Of a stretch of 64,000 nucleotides of DNA, positions 55,697-64,000 are shown piece after piece. The DNA is from Corynebacterium pseudodiphtheriticum DSM 44287 (GTDB lineage: Bacteria; Actinomycetota; Actinomycetes; Mycobacteriales; Mycobacteriaceae). The notes beneath the pieces are model-generated. The model searched no databases and had not been told where the DNA came from. It was given only the letters and a program-made list of their open reading frames with translations. Both the position numbers and the translations under genes were made by a program. Location of the stretch: NCBI RefSeq assembly GCF_000688415.1, contig NZ_JIAH01000007.1, forward strand, positions 1-64,000, read 5' to 3'. Position 1 is the first letter of the stretch. Every line of letters begins with the position of its first letter.

Positions 55697-57550
55697 ATGA
55701 AAAAGACGGTTGCGCTGCTGGTTTCTGCCGTTATTAGCGGCTCTACGCTGGTGGCGTGTACCCCGAAGCCTGCCTCTGCAGATCCAGTCGCCCAAGATTT
55801 TTTGGATGCGATGGCTGAGCGTGATGCGGAGGCTTTATCTGAGGTAATCGATAATCCTCAGAGTGCTGTGCAAGCAATCGATGAAACTTTCACCGGCTTG
55901 CAAGCAGAAGGCTTAACCACAACGCTTGCCGACGTTGACGTCAACGACTCCATCGCAACTGCACGTTATTCCATGCATTGGAATCTTCCGCGTGATCGCG
56001 AATTGGTTTATGAAACAGAGATGACGCTGACTAAGGCCTCCGATGAGTGGACGGTCCGTTATAAGCCCACTATTATTCACCCGGATCTTGGAGCTAACCA
56101 GCATTTGGAACTCCGCGCAGTAGAGGCAGCTCGTGCCAGCGTGGTTTCGTCAGACGGGGTGGAGCTCCTATCGCCGGGAGTATCGCACCGGTTGTTGGTT
56201 GATGCTGCGCAGCTGGAAGATCCGCGTGCGGCTGCAGCGCGCATCGCTAGCGCAGTCAATGCTGCTAGTGGGCGTGATGCGACGATATCGCCCTTAGATG
56301 CCGGAGAACTAGCGTCATCATTAGAAAGCATCGACGGGATCTATTCGGTGGGGGTGTATTCTGCTGATGCAGGCCCAACGATTGTCGACGATCTTTCTGA
56401 TATTCCCGGAGTTCGATTGAACGAAGAACCCGCGATGGTTCCTCTGGAAAAAGACTTTGCTCCGGACATTATGTCGCGCGTGACTCGCATCGTCGGCGAT
56501 GACCTGGAAGGTGCGAACGGTTGGAAAGTTAGTGTGGTTAATCCCCACGGTGCTGCGCTTTCCGACGTGAGCGTGCATGAAGCAGATCCGGCCCCGGCAC
56601 TAAAAATCGCGATCGATTACAACGTCCAGCGGGCTGCACAAGATGCCGTTGCTCTGCGGCAGGACAAACAGACAATGTTGGTTGCCATGAGGCCATCGAC
56701 TGGTGAAATTCTTGCAGTCGCTCAAACGCCAGCAGCGGATAAAGACGGCGATATTGCGCTTAATGGGCATTACCCGCCTGGTTCTGTGTTCAAGATTATT
56801 ACCGCGGCAGCCGGGATCGAGCATCAAGGGCTTAACCCACAAAACTCCGTGGGCTGTCCTGGAGTAATGAATATTCAGGGCCGTACCGTGGTCAACTACA
56901 ACCAATTCTCGCTAGGCACAGTCCCGTTGCAGCGCGCATTCGCGGCATCCTGTAACACGACCTTTGCTGAGATGTCGACGAACCTTGCGCCGGGTGAATT
57001 GGAACAGACTGGCAAGAAATTTGGCCTGGGAATTGATTACGATATTCCGGGATTGCTGACCATCACTGGGGAAATCCCGGAAGGAGAAACTGCGTTTGAA
57101 CGTACGGAAGCCGGTTATGGCCAGGGCCTGGATCTAGCTAGCCCATTCGGCTTTGCTTTGGTGTCGTCGACGGTGGCTGCGGGGTATCGTCCTGTGCCGA
57201 CGCTGATCGAAGGGCACGAAACTAAACCGAGTGAAGAACTTCCTGGTCCTTCCCCGGCAGCCATTGATGGTTTGCGCTCGATGATGCGGGAAGTCGTTGT
57301 TTCGGGAACTGCTGCGGGTATGCAAGCCGGTGGCACGATTCACGGAAAGACTGGTGAAGCGGAATATTCCGGGGGTTCGCATGCTTGGTTTACTGGGTTC
57401 CGGGACGACGACATTGCCTTCGCGACGCTGATCGTTGACGGGGGAGGTTCGACAACGGCGGTCAATGTCTCTGACCGTTTCTTCCAACGTCTTGATGAAC
57501 TCCGGGCAGGGGCGGGTGCTTACGCGGAACCGGGTCCGCTTGAAGAATAA
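55697..57550 (+). CDS. Penicillin-binding lipoprotein, class B transpeptidase with NTF2-like domain (Rv2864c-like)
   Basis: Crosslinks peptidoglycan outside the membrane. 617 residues. A lipoprotein signal ends in STLVAC (Cys 21). An NTF2-like domain (about 28-140) and a dimerisation region come before the transpeptidase domain with SVFK (Ser 363), SCN (418-420) and KTG (551-553). All three active-site motifs are intact. In M. tuberculosis the homologous gene also lies close to ispG. No glycosyltransferase domain is present. Confidence 0.94.
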   Translation: MKKTVALLVSAVISGSTLVACTPKPASADPVAQDFLDAMAERDAEALSEVIDNPQSAVQAIDETFTGLQAEGLTTTLADVDVNDSIATARYSMHWNLPRDRELVYETEMTLTKASDEWTVRYKPTIIHPDLGANQHLELRAVEAARASVVSSDGVELLSPGVSHRLLVDAAQLEDPRAAAARIASAVNAASGRDATISPLDAGELASSLESIDGIYSVGVYSADAGPTIVDDLSDIPGVRLNEEPAMVPLEKDFAPDIMSRVTRIVGDDLEGANGWKVSVVNPHGAALSDVSVHEADPAPALKIAIDYNVQRAAQDAVALRQDKQTMLVAMRPSTGEILAVAQTPAADKDGDIALNGHYPPGSVFKIITAAAGIEHQGLNPQNSVGCPGVMNIQGRTVVNYNQFSLGTVPLQRAFAASCNTTFAEMSTNLAPGELEQTGKKFGLGIDYDIPGLLTITGEIPEGETAFERTEAGYGQGLDLASPFGFALVSSTVAAGYRPVPTLIEGHETKPSEELPGPSPAAIDGLRSMMREVVVSGTAAGMQAGGTIHGKTGEAEYSGGSHAWFTGFRDDDIAFATLIVDGGGSTTAVNVSDRFFQRLDELRAGAGAYAEPGPLEE

Positions 57551-57796
57551 TGAAGCGAGGTAAAGCACAGCGGTCTGTGATCTGCGTTTTGCTTAATTCA
57601 TGTCAGGCAGTGAATCTATAGACAGACCGGCAGCAACAACCGACCCTAGGCTGTCTGAGACAGCAAATAACGCCCCGGCCTTGGATAGAAGGATGTGCAG
57701 CGTTGGACTGGGTCGTGTCTTGTCACTCGGAATCGTGGCGTTGCTGCTGGTGCCTGGTTCACCAAGAAAGCTACCTAGCTACTACCATGGGGAGTC
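57551..57796 (+). promoter_or_regulatory. Intergenic region before map with a palindrome
   Basis: CTGTCT-G-AGACAG (57651-57663) is a perfect 6+1+6 palindrome overlapping a TAGGCT -10 candidate (57647-57652), so it could be an operator. A possible short reading frame is listed separately. Confidence 0.4.
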
Positions 57797-57800
57797 ATGA
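57600..57800 (+). CDS. Doubtful 66-aa reading frame overlapping map
   Basis: ATG 57600 to TGA 57800. For: its stop overlaps the map ATG as ATGA, the arrangement of coupled genes, and it encodes one short hydrophobic stretch ([15 protein letters not shown]). Against: no ribosome site, a weak composition pattern, and a palindrome plus -10-like box inside it. I lean towards it being non-coding. Confidence 0.2.
   Translation: MSGSESIDRPAATTDPRLSETANNAPALDRRMCSVGLGRVLSLGIVALLLVPGSPRKLPSYYHGES
57783..57788 (+). promoter_or_regulatory. -10 box, possibly leaderless, for map
   Basis: TACCAT lies 8 bases before ATG 57797. A GGGGAG immediately before the start could instead act as a close ribosome site. 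Confidence 0.35.
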
Positions 57801-58663
57801 CTCAACGTGGAAAGCTCTCCCCAGGCAAGCCAACTCCTCTCCGTACTGTTCCGGATAACATCGAGCGCCCAGAATACGTATGGAAGGACACCGTCCAAGA
57901 AAATATTGGTGAGCCGTTCATTCAAAAACCAGAAACCATTGAGGCTATGCGCGAATCTTGCGAGATTGCGGCGAACGCACTTGAAGAAGCAGGCCGTGCC
58001 GTAGCCCCGGGTGTGACCACCGATGAACTTGACCGCATTGCTCATGAATACATGTGTGACCATGGCGCTTATCCGTCGACCCTTGGCTATATGAGTTACC
58101 CGAAATCCTGCTGTACTTCACTCAATGAGATCGTCTGCCACGGGATCCCGGATACCACCGTGATTCAGGAAGGTGACATCGTCAATATCGACGTCACCGC
58201 ATACAAAAACGGCGTCCATGGCGATACCAATCGTACGTTTTTGGCTGGTGAGGTATCAGAAGAACACCGGTTGCTCGTAGAACGCACGGAAGAAGCCATG
58301 ATGCGCGCGATTAAGGTGGCGAAGCCAGGCAGGGAAGTCAACGTCATTGGACGTGTGATTGAATCCTATGCCAACCGTTTCGGCTACAACGTGGTGCGTG
58401 ATTTCACGGGTCACGGCGTTGGACCGACTTTCCACAATGGTCTGGTCGTCTTACACTACGATTCTGACCACTACCGGGATGTCCTAGAGCCGGGCATGAC
58501 GTTGACTATTGAGCCAATGATCAACCTGGGATCGCTAGATTATGACGTTTGGGATGATGATTGGACTATCCAAAACTCTGACGGCAAATTCACAGCTCAA
58601 TTTGAGCACACAATCGTCATCACTGACGACGGTAACGAGATTCTGACAAAGCCGACCATTTAA
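57797..58663 (+). CDS. map: Methionine aminopeptidase, type I
   Basis: Removes the initiator Met from new proteins. 288 residues, including a ~40-residue N-terminal extension with a Pro-rich start ([15 protein letters not shown]) as in mycobacterial MapB. Metal ligands are in [20 protein letters not shown] (two Asp), [10 protein letters not shown] (His), LTIEPMI (Glu) and FEHTIVIT (Glu). Followed by a terminator shared with mtr. Confidence 0.96.
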   Translation: MTQRGKLSPGKPTPLRTVPDNIERPEYVWKDTVQENIGEPFIQKPETIEAMRESCEIAANALEEAGRAVAPGVTTDELDRIAHEYMCDHGAYPSTLGYMSYPKSCCTSLNEIVCHGIPDTTVIQEGDIVNIDVTAYKNGVHGDTNRTFLAGEVSEEHRLLVERTEEAMMRAIKVAKPGREVNVIGRVIESYANRFGYNVVRDFTGHGVGPTFHNGLVVLHYDSDHYRDVLEPGMTLTIEPMINLGSLDYDVWDDDWTIQNSDGKFTAQFEHTIVITDDGNEILTKPTI

Positions 58664-58690
58664 AACCGGCCTTTTAGAGAATCAGCTAAT

Positions 58691-58726
58691 GGCGCTGCCG
58701 ACTGTGCTTGCAACGTCGGCAGCGCC
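58691..58726. terminator. Bidirectional terminator between map and mtr
   Basis: GGCGCTGCCGAC and GTCGGCAGCGCC form a perfect 12-bp stem with a 12-base loop, followed by TTGATTTTG on the plus strand. Confidence 0.8.
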
Positions 58727-58761
58727 TTGATTTTGCTCAGGAATATATTGAAAATTCCAGC

Positions 58762-60207
58762 CTAGAATTCTAGGCCGAGGAGCGCGTTTTCCGTGAGTTC
58801 TGGCAGCGCTGGGTGAATCCAGTACTGCTTGGTTGCTACATCACGCACGTCTTGGTCAAAGGCCATCACCTGTACCATTTGTTGGATCAGAGTGGATGCT
58901 TGCGCACCGAAGTAGTGCGCTCCGAGTAGTCGCCCGGTTTTGCGATCAGCAATCAGTTTGCATATGCCTTGTGAATCATTCATGGCCCAGCCATAAGCGA
59001 CGTCACCGTAGTTTTGTACCTTCACGGTGATATCGAAACCAGCCTCTTTGGCTTCGTCCTCGGTCATGCCGACGGTGGCGATCTGCGGATGCGTGAAAAT
59101 CGCTGATGGCACGTGGTCGTGCGGCATCGGGCGCAGATCTTCTGGGTGCAGCATATTGTGCTTGAGGGCTCGGGTCTCTGCATTAGCGACGTGCTTCAGC
59201 ATGTACGGCGAGGATACATCGCCGAGTGCCCAGACTCCATCTGCAGTCGTGCGGCCGTAGTCGTCGACTTTCACACGTCCGTCTTCGCGCATTTCGATGC
59301 CCGCGGTATCCAGATGCATTTGATCGCCGTTAGGCACGCGTCCGGTGGCGACCAACAGGACATCTGCTTCCTGGGTGCTTCCGTCGTCGTAGGTTACGCG
59401 GACACCATGATCGGTATTTTCCACATCCGTGATGTTCAAGCCAAAGCGAACATCGACGGCATCAGTCATCGCCTTGTTGAAGCGGGACTTGATGTCGTGA
59501 TCCAAGTGTTTCAGTAACTCTTGGCCGCGAACTGCAACAGTGACGTTCGTGCCCAGACCGTGGAAGACATGTGCGAATTCCATAGCGATAAATCCGGCAC
59601 CAACAATAATCATCGATTCTGGTTGCTTGTCCAAACGCATGATGTCTTCGTTGGTATAGAACTGTGCACCAGATTCGGCGATTGGCCTTGGAATCATTGG
59701 ACGGGAGCCAGTAGCAATCACGATTTCATCGCCGGTAACGATGCAATCAGAACCATCAGCACCGGCACCTGTCACGGTAATCGATTTTGGTCCGTTAAAA
59801 GCTGCATGGCCGGTGTAAACGTCAATATTTGGGCATTCGTCGCCACGGCGATATTCTTCGCCGCCCTGCGCGATGAGGTCAATCCGGTTGGCGAATACGC
59901 GTTCCACGATGGAATTCCAATCAACTTTGGTGATTTCACCATGGATGCCCAGGTCTTGTGATGTGCGTGCTGCTAATGCGATATCCGCAGCGTAGACATA
60001 CATTTTCGTTGGAATACATCCGACGTTTAGACAGGTTCCGCCGAATCGACCCTTTTCGATAATCGCGATTGATTTATGTGCAAAATTCTCGTCTGGAATC
60101 GAATTTGCCGAGCCGGTACCGATGATCACCAGGTCATAATGCTTGGAGTGCTTAGGCTGTGCAGAATTATTCGTTGCGGATGATGTCATTGAAGATTCCA
60201 TGCTCAT
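58762..60207 (-). CDS. mtr: Mycothione reductase (flavoprotein disulfide reductase)
   Basis: Reduces oxidised mycothiol with NADPH and FAD, in the actinobacterial thiol buffer. 481 residues from ATG 60207, which overlaps the hydrolase stop as TAATG; ATGs 2 and 6 codons later are possible, and in-frame codons further upstream run into the hydrolase. Motifs are DLVIIGTGSAN (FAD), GGTCLNVGCIPTKMYV (redox Cys pair), a second Rossmann motif IVGAGFIAMEF, GRVPNGD, and the C-terminal HPALPE (catalytic His-Glu). The substrate is inferred from lineage and motifs; a related dihydrolipoamide-type enzyme is less likely. Confidence 0.9.
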   Translation of the reverse strand: MSMESSMTSSATNNSAQPKHSKHYDLVIIGTGSANSIPDENFAHKSIAIIEKGRFGGTCLNVGCIPTKMYVYAADIALAARTSQDLGIHGEITKVDWNSIVERVFANRIDLIAQGGEEYRRGDECPNIDVYTGHAAFNGPKSITVTGAGADGSDCIVTGDEIVIATGSRPMIPRPIAESGAQFYTNEDIMRLDKQPESMIIVGAGFIAMEFAHVFHGLGTNVTVAVRGQELLKHLDHDIKSRFNKAMTDAVDVRFGLNITDVENTDHGVRVTYDDGSTQEADVLLVATGRVPNGDQMHLDTAGIEMREDGRVKVDDYGRTTADGVWALGDVSSPYMLKHVANAETRALKHNMLHPEDLRPMPHDHVPSAIFTHPQIATVGMTEDEAKEAGFDITVKVQNYGDVAYGWAMNDSQGICKLIADRKTGRLLGAHYFGAQASTLIQQMVQVMAFDQDVRDVATKQYWIHPALPELTENALLGLEF

Positions 60208-61271
60208 TAGTTTGCGATTGCTCCGTTTCGGTGTAGCCACTTCAGGGTAGTCTCGAATGCTTGTTCACGCACAGACAGGCGGGAAAGAAATACATCGTGC
60301 ATTGCTCCTTGTATAGGGGCAAGCGTGACGTCTGGCGCCAAGTGTGGCGTCCATGTCCACATGTGTTCAACGGCCAAGATGATATCGGCCTGGTGAGCTT
60401 TATCCATGGTGGAAGTTCCTACCGCTGATTGTGCTGACGACAATGTCAACACCGGAACTCCGGTATTTATTTCATCGCGGTGGATGCGGCCTTGTGCTTT
60501 GATGATTGCGCGGATCCAGCCCATATGCTTTTCGAAGCTGTGCAATGGCTTAAATCTTAAATCAATGTCCCATTCGCCGTCGTAGTTTTTGTGCAGTGAG
60601 CGACCATACAAGTCCATGACACCACCTGGAAACGGGAGACCAGGAAACATCTTGCCGACGCCTGCCAGCACTGGGCGCGCGATTTTTGCCAAAATATCAG
60701 CGACTGGTAGCTCCATCCAGGGGCTATTCAGAACCAAGGCAGCACAATGTGCATGCAGCTGTGGTTTTTCCCGACGTAGGTAGTCAAGCCAGAGTGGCGC
60801 GATTAATCCGCCAGTCGAGTGGGCTAATGGGATGATTCGTTTGTTCGGCGCCTGGTTGTGTGCTTGTGCGATAAGTTCGGCTGCTGCATCAAGCTCTTCG
60901 TAGTACTCTGCGACATTCAGGCAGTGGTGTGGTGTTTGGTCTGCGCGCAGAGAGCGACCGCATTTACGTAAATCAAGCGCGTAGAAGGCGAATCCGTGCT
61001 CGTGGAAGTAGTGTGCCACGTGCTGGTGAAAAAAGTAATCAGTGAGCCCATGAATCCATAAGATTGCCGGCCGGCTCGCCCAATCGTCGGCAAGGGGTTC
61101 AGAAGCAGGCACAGCGGTATCCCGCTCGTGCGCGGCGGGGTGATGGGGCCCTGGGTAACGCACGAGTGTCGCATAAGCCGTGGTGTTTTCTGTTGGCTCG
61201 ATTCCGAAATTAAAAGTGAACTGCTCGAACGGGGCTCCGAGCAGGCTGTCGGTCTCCCAAGAGTTATGCAT
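60207..61271 (-). CDS. Alpha/beta hydrolase (monoacylglycerol-lipase-like)
   Basis: 354 residues, no signal peptide. ILWIHGLTDYFF is the oxyanion-hole region, PLAHSTGGLIAPLW holds the nucleophilic Ser, and GAMHDVFLS near the C-terminus holds the catalytic His. The cap region resembles the Hydrolase_4 (lysophospholipase or monoacylglycerol lipase) group. Translation is probably coupled to mtr through TAATG, a conserved-looking pairing that might link the hydrolase to redox or membrane-lipid turnover. Substrate unknown. Confidence 0.88.
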   Translation of the reverse strand: MHNSWETDSLLGAPFEQFTFNFGIEPTENTTAYATLVRYPGPHHPAAHERDTAVPASEPLADDWASRPAILWIHGLTDYFFHQHVAHYFHEHGFAFYALDLRKCGRSLRADQTPHHCLNVAEYYEELDAAAELIAQAHNQAPNKRIIPLAHSTGGLIAPLWLDYLRREKPQLHAHCAALVLNSPWMELPVADILAKIARPVLAGVGKMFPGLPFPGGVMDLYGRSLHKNYDGEWDIDLRFKPLHSFEKHMGWIRAIIKAQGRIHRDEINTGVPVLTLSSAQSAVGTSTMDKAHQADIILAVEHMWTWTPHLAPDVTLAPIQGAMHDVFLSRLSVREQAFETTLKWLHRNGAIAN

Positions 61272-61277
61272 GGCAAC

Positions 61278-61283
61278 AGTCTA
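61278..61283 (-). promoter_or_regulatory. -10 box, near-leaderless, for the hydrolase-mtr operon
   Basis: Read on the minus strand, TAGACT is followed by 6 bases and ATG 61271. Confidence 0.4.
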
Positions 61284-61537
61284 GGTGCAAGGTTTGCTTT
61301 CGTGTTAGGTACAGGCGTGGAGCGGGCAGTGTTTGTTGCACAAGGAAATCCGTTTTGTGCTGCAGAAAATGATGCAGGGGATAAACATGCCACAGTTATT
61401 CGCGTATTAGCTCACACGGGGCGTATGGTAAAAGGCGAGTAAATTTTCGCTGTGCGTATCGCGAAGCGCTCAACTTTTCGGGCGTAGCCGTTTGCGCGTG
61501 GCGGAAGTGGTGCAATCGAATACGAAGAGGTAGTCAG

Positions 61538-63034
61538 GTGTCCAAAAACCCAAACCCGAAACCCACCGATGATGTAGACATTGTTCTTGTCGGCGGAGGA
61601 ATCATGAGCGCCACGCTCGGTGCCATGCTCCGTGAACTGGAACCTAGTTGGTCACAAATGGTTATTGAGCGTCTGGATGCTCCGGCCATGGAATCCTCGT
61701 CGCCGTGGAATAACGCGGGCACTGGTCACTCCGCACTTTGCGAACTGAACTACACCCCAGAAAAGAACGGCACCATTGACCTGTCTAAGGCCGTGGGGGT
61801 GAACGAGAAATTTCAGATTTCTCGTCAATTCTGGGCGCACCAGCTTAATAACGGAATCTTGTCGGATCCCAAGGAATTTATTAACAAAGTTCCACACGTG
61901 TCTTTTGGTAAGGGAACCGACCAGGTTGGCTATATCGAGCGCCGGTTTGCAGCACTGCGCGGTAACCACATGTTCCCAGACATGAAGTTCACCGACGACC
62001 GCGATGAATTTGCGGAGAAGCTGCCTGTGATGGCGAGCGGCCGGAATGACAACGAAAAAGTTGCGATCTCTTGGACGGACAAAGGCACTGACATCAACTT
62101 TGGTGCCTTGACCAAGCAGTTCTTTACCGCAGCGAAGGCCGCTGGCACCGAAATGCGCTATGGGCACGAGGTTAAAAAACTCCATAAGGACGGAAACAAG
62201 TGGAAAGTAACCGTCAAAAATCTACACACTGGCGATACTAGTGTAGTGAAAGCCAACTTCGTGTTCGTGGGTGCCGGTGGTTACGCACTCGACCTGTTGC
62301 GTAAAGCAGGTTTGTCTGAGGTGCATGGCTACGCGGGCTTCCCGGTCTCTGGTCTGTGGCTACGTTCGACGAACCCAGAGCTGATCGACAATCACTACGC
62401 CAAGGTCTATGGGCAAGCCATGACCAAAAATGCCCCGCCAATGTCGGTTCCGCACTTGGACACCCGCGTGATCGACGGCAAGAAGGGCCTGATGTTTGGT
62501 CCGTATGGTGGTTGGTCGCCGAAGTTCTTAAAGAAGGGCTCTTATCTGGATCTGTTCAAGTCGATCCGCCCAGATAATATCCCTTCTTACCTGGGAGTTT
62601 CGGTTCAAGAATTTAACTTGACCAAGTACCTGATCACGGAGGTGATGCAGGACTTTGATCAGCGGATGGAAAACTTGCGTAATTACGTCCCAGACGCAAA
62701 GAACGAGGACTGGGAGATCGTTACGGCCGGCCAGCGCGTGCAGGTTATTAAGCCAGCAGCTCCACCGCGTTTCGGATCCTTGGAATTTGGTACTGCTCTG
62801 ATTAACAACACTGAGGGATCGATCGCCGGCCTGCTTGGTGCATCCCCAGGAGCTTCTATCGCGCCTGCCGCAATGCTAGAGCTGTTGGAACGTTGCTTCG
62901 GCGAGAAGATGATTGAGTGGGCAGACAAGATTTATGAAATGATTCCGTCCTACGGAACGAAGCTGTTCAAGGATGAGAAGATGTACCACGAATTGTGGGA
63001 GTTCACGCAGAAGACCCTGAAGCTGGAAGACTAG
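61538..63034 (+). CDS. mqo: Malate:quinone oxidoreductase
   Basis: Membrane-associated FAD enzyme oxidising malate to oxaloacetate and passing electrons to menaquinone, the main malate-oxidising enzyme in corynebacteria. 498 residues from GTG 61538, with GAAGAGG 7 bases upstream. Motifs are DIVLVGGGIMSATLGAML (FAD), SSPWNNAGTGHSALCELNYTP, FVFVGAGGYALDLL and LLGASPGASIAPAAML at the C-terminus. The preceding 266-base divergent gap holds no other gene I trust. Confidence 0.97.
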   Translation: MSKNPNPKPTDDVDIVLVGGGIMSATLGAMLRELEPSWSQMVIERLDAPAMESSSPWNNAGTGHSALCELNYTPEKNGTIDLSKAVGVNEKFQISRQFWAHQLNNGILSDPKEFINKVPHVSFGKGTDQVGYIERRFAALRGNHMFPDMKFTDDRDEFAEKLPVMASGRNDNEKVAISWTDKGTDINFGALTKQFFTAAKAAGTEMRYGHEVKKLHKDGNKWKVTVKNLHTGDTSVVKANFVFVGAGGYALDLLRKAGLSEVHGYAGFPVSGLWLRSTNPELIDNHYAKVYGQAMTKNAPPMSVPHLDTRVIDGKKGLMFGPYGGWSPKFLKKGSYLDLFKSIRPDNIPSYLGVSVQEFNLTKYLITEVMQDFDQRMENLRNYVPDAKNEDWEIVTAGQRVQVIKPAAPPRFGSLEFGTALINNTEGSIAGLLGASPGASIAPAAMLELLERCFGEKMIEWADKIYEMIPSYGTKLFKDEKMYHELWEFTQKTLKLED

Positions 63035-63080
63035 GGCAAAGAAAACAAGCTGGAAAGCAGAATCATTCGAGCAACTCCAG

Positions 63081-63096
63081 CGGGCAGTCTTGCCCG
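63081..63096. other. Small hairpin after mqo
   Basis: CGGGCA and TGCCCG with loop GTCT, 47 bases after the mqo stop. A possible part of the transcription end. Confidence 0.35.
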
Positions 63097-63110
63097 AGGT
63101 GGTTGATGGC

Positions 63111-63146
63111 ATGAAGGGCTCGCACCTAATGGTGCGAGCCCTTCAT
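63111..63146. terminator. Perfect 16-bp palindrome between mqo and selO
   Basis: Arms 63111-63126 and 63131-63146 are perfect complements around TAAT. Between convergent genes; probably ends transcription from both directions. Confidence 0.8.
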
Positions 63147-63166
63147 CTTCTGAAAACCTGTGTGGC

Positions 63167-64000
63167 CTAAGTACCGCAGAAGGTTTGATACGTTGCGCTG
63201 AATTCTCGGGGCGCTGGCTTCAGGAATTCCGGTGGATGCTTCTTGCCGAATGGATGCGTTACGGCGTGGAGTAGCTGGTGGAAGGGCTCCAGATCGCCAT
63301 CGGTCGCCGAGCTTAGCGCGTTTTCCACCAGATGGTTGCGCGGAATAATCATCGGATGTAATCGTGCGAGTGCATGGGGGCTAGGCGCGTGGTTGAGCCA
63401 GCGAGCAATCCATTCCCGAGCTGGTGCCGTATCACCAAGGTGGCGAGCGAGCACGTTAACCGGCGATCTTGCGGTGTCGACTCCGGGAGCCGCGATTGTG
63501 TGCCTATCCCTGACTGCCGCGTCTACTAGAGCCCGGTGTGCCGAGGTTAAGTCTGGGTTCGCTTTGCCGATTAATTCGTAGAATTCGTCGGCAAGCTTGG
63601 CGTTATCTTCGCTGTATTCCACGCCGATTGCACGGCACCGCTCGGAATTGTGTGCCTTACGCCAACGTTCTTGAAATGTATTCATGGTTTCTTGTGCGAA
63701 GCCCACTGCCTCGTCTGGATCAGCGGCAAAGGTTGGCAACATCGCTTCGGCTAATCGTGCAAAGTTCCATCCGATGATGTGTGGTTGATTGTGGTAGCGG
63801 TATCGGCCACTGTGATCAATGGAAGAAAACACTGCATGCTCGTTAAATTCATCCATGAATGCGCAGGGGCCGTAATCGATAGTCTCGCCGGATAACGTGG
63901 TGTTATCGGTATTCAGCACGCCGTGGATGAAACCTAAGCGCATCCATTGTGCGACGGTGGCTAATTGTGCATCGAGGGCGTGGTGAAAAACTTCGCGGGC
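63167..64000 (-). CDS. selO: SelO/YdiU-type protein adenylyltransferase (start outside window)
   Basis: The frame stays open to the window edge beyond the first in-window ATG (63943), reading FHHALDAQLATVAQWMRLGF, so the N-terminal part of the gene is missing. The visible 277 residues are the C-terminal half of a pseudokinase-fold enzyme that transfers AMP to proteins. GFIHGVLNTDNTTLSGETIDYGPCAFMD holds the conserved Asn-Asp and DYGP metal-binding residues; this is quoted in two parts as GFIHGVLNTDN and DYGPCAFMD. The C-terminus ends TYQTFCGT, keeping the near-terminal Cys of the family. Confidence 0.93.
   Translation of the reverse strand, partial: AREVFHHALDAQLATVAQWMRLGFIHGVLNTDNTTLSGETIDYGPCAFMDEFNEHAVFSSIDHSGRYRYHNQPHIIGWNFARLAEAMLPTFAADPDEAVGFAQETMNTFQERWRKAHNSERCRAIGVEYSEDNAKLADEFYELIGKANPDLTSAHRALVDAAVRDRHTIAAPGVDTARSPVNVLARHLGDTAPAREWIARWLNHAPSPHALARLHPMIIPRNHLVENALSSATDGDLEPFHQLLHAVTHPFGKKHPPEFLKPAPREFSATYQTFCGT

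Noticed and set aside
61266..61442. 58-codon plus-strand frame between the hydrolase and mqo
   Set aside because: Overlaps the hydrolase start region, has no ribosome site and no recognisable pattern.

Overview
The window is a chromosomal segment of a high-G+C Gram-positive of the order Mycobacteriales, most likely a Corynebacterium. Three things point there. A mycothione reductase gene and a membrane-type malate:quinone oxidoreductase gene sit close together. The glutamate dehydrogenase matches what I remember of the corynebacterial protein and, with the chosen start, has its length of 447 residues. The backbone gene order also follows, from memory, the Mycobacterium tuberculosis stretch from Rv2927c (DivIVA-like) down to about Rv2861c (map). 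I cannot name the species. No tRNA, rRNA, insertion sequence, prophage or CRISPR array is visible.

Layout. (1) 1-3500 is the only clearly accessory part. It holds the 3' end of a long coiled-coil membrane protein built on a 49-residue (seven-heptad) repeat, then a secreted protein with a duplicated N-terminal module and three GA-type three-helix modules. (2) 3600-6850 holds a small unknown protein, glycerate kinase and gdhA. (3) 6870-17511 is a division, RNA and chromosome block: DivIVA-like protein, YceD, rnc, mutM, an alanine symporter, smc, an orphan glycine-betaine-type binding lipoprotein, and ftsY. (4) 17536-23318 is a six-gene Mrp/Mnh cation/proton antiporter operon whose A and B subunits are fused. 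(5) 23625-32465 holds ffh, a convergent acyltransferase-SGNH gene, rpsP, rimM, trmD, tex and a 55-residue membrane protein preceded by duplicated hairpins. (6) 32540-36736 on the minus strand is a thiamine operon whose first gene fuses ThiE to ThiO, followed by thiS, thiG and thiF. (7) 36914-44571 holds rplS, two tandem signal peptidase genes, rnhB, DUF2469, yraN, comM-like, dprA and xerC. (8) 44601-51161 holds an M23-type peptidase, then rpsB, tsf, pyrH, frr, cdsA and rlmN. (9) 51324-58663 holds a DUF2631 protein, dxr, the site-2 protease rseP/rip1, ispG, a class B penicillin-binding lipoprotein and map. (10) 58762-64000 holds mtr with a coupled alpha/beta hydrolase, mqo, and a selO gene cut by the window edge.

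Working together: ffh and ftsY (SRP targeting), two LepB peptidases and RseP cover membrane targeting and processing. Dxr and IspG are two steps of the MEP isoprenoid pathway. RpsP-RimM-TrmD-RplS, RpsB-Tsf and Frr are translation genes. ComM, DprA and XerC handle DNA. The thiamine operon makes the thiazole and joins it to the pyrimidine.

A window-wide feature is the start-site architecture. At about fifteen genes a TAnnnT -10 hexamer lies 6-8 (usually 7) bases before the start codon, mostly without a Shine-Dalgarno sequence, as expected for leaderless transcripts. This was used to choose several starts. The most interesting items for follow-up are the coiled-coil/GA-module surface locus, the ThiE-ThiO fusion, the duplicated hairpins before the 55-residue protein, and the structured rpsB leader. 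All functional calls come from reading the sequence; no database search was run.
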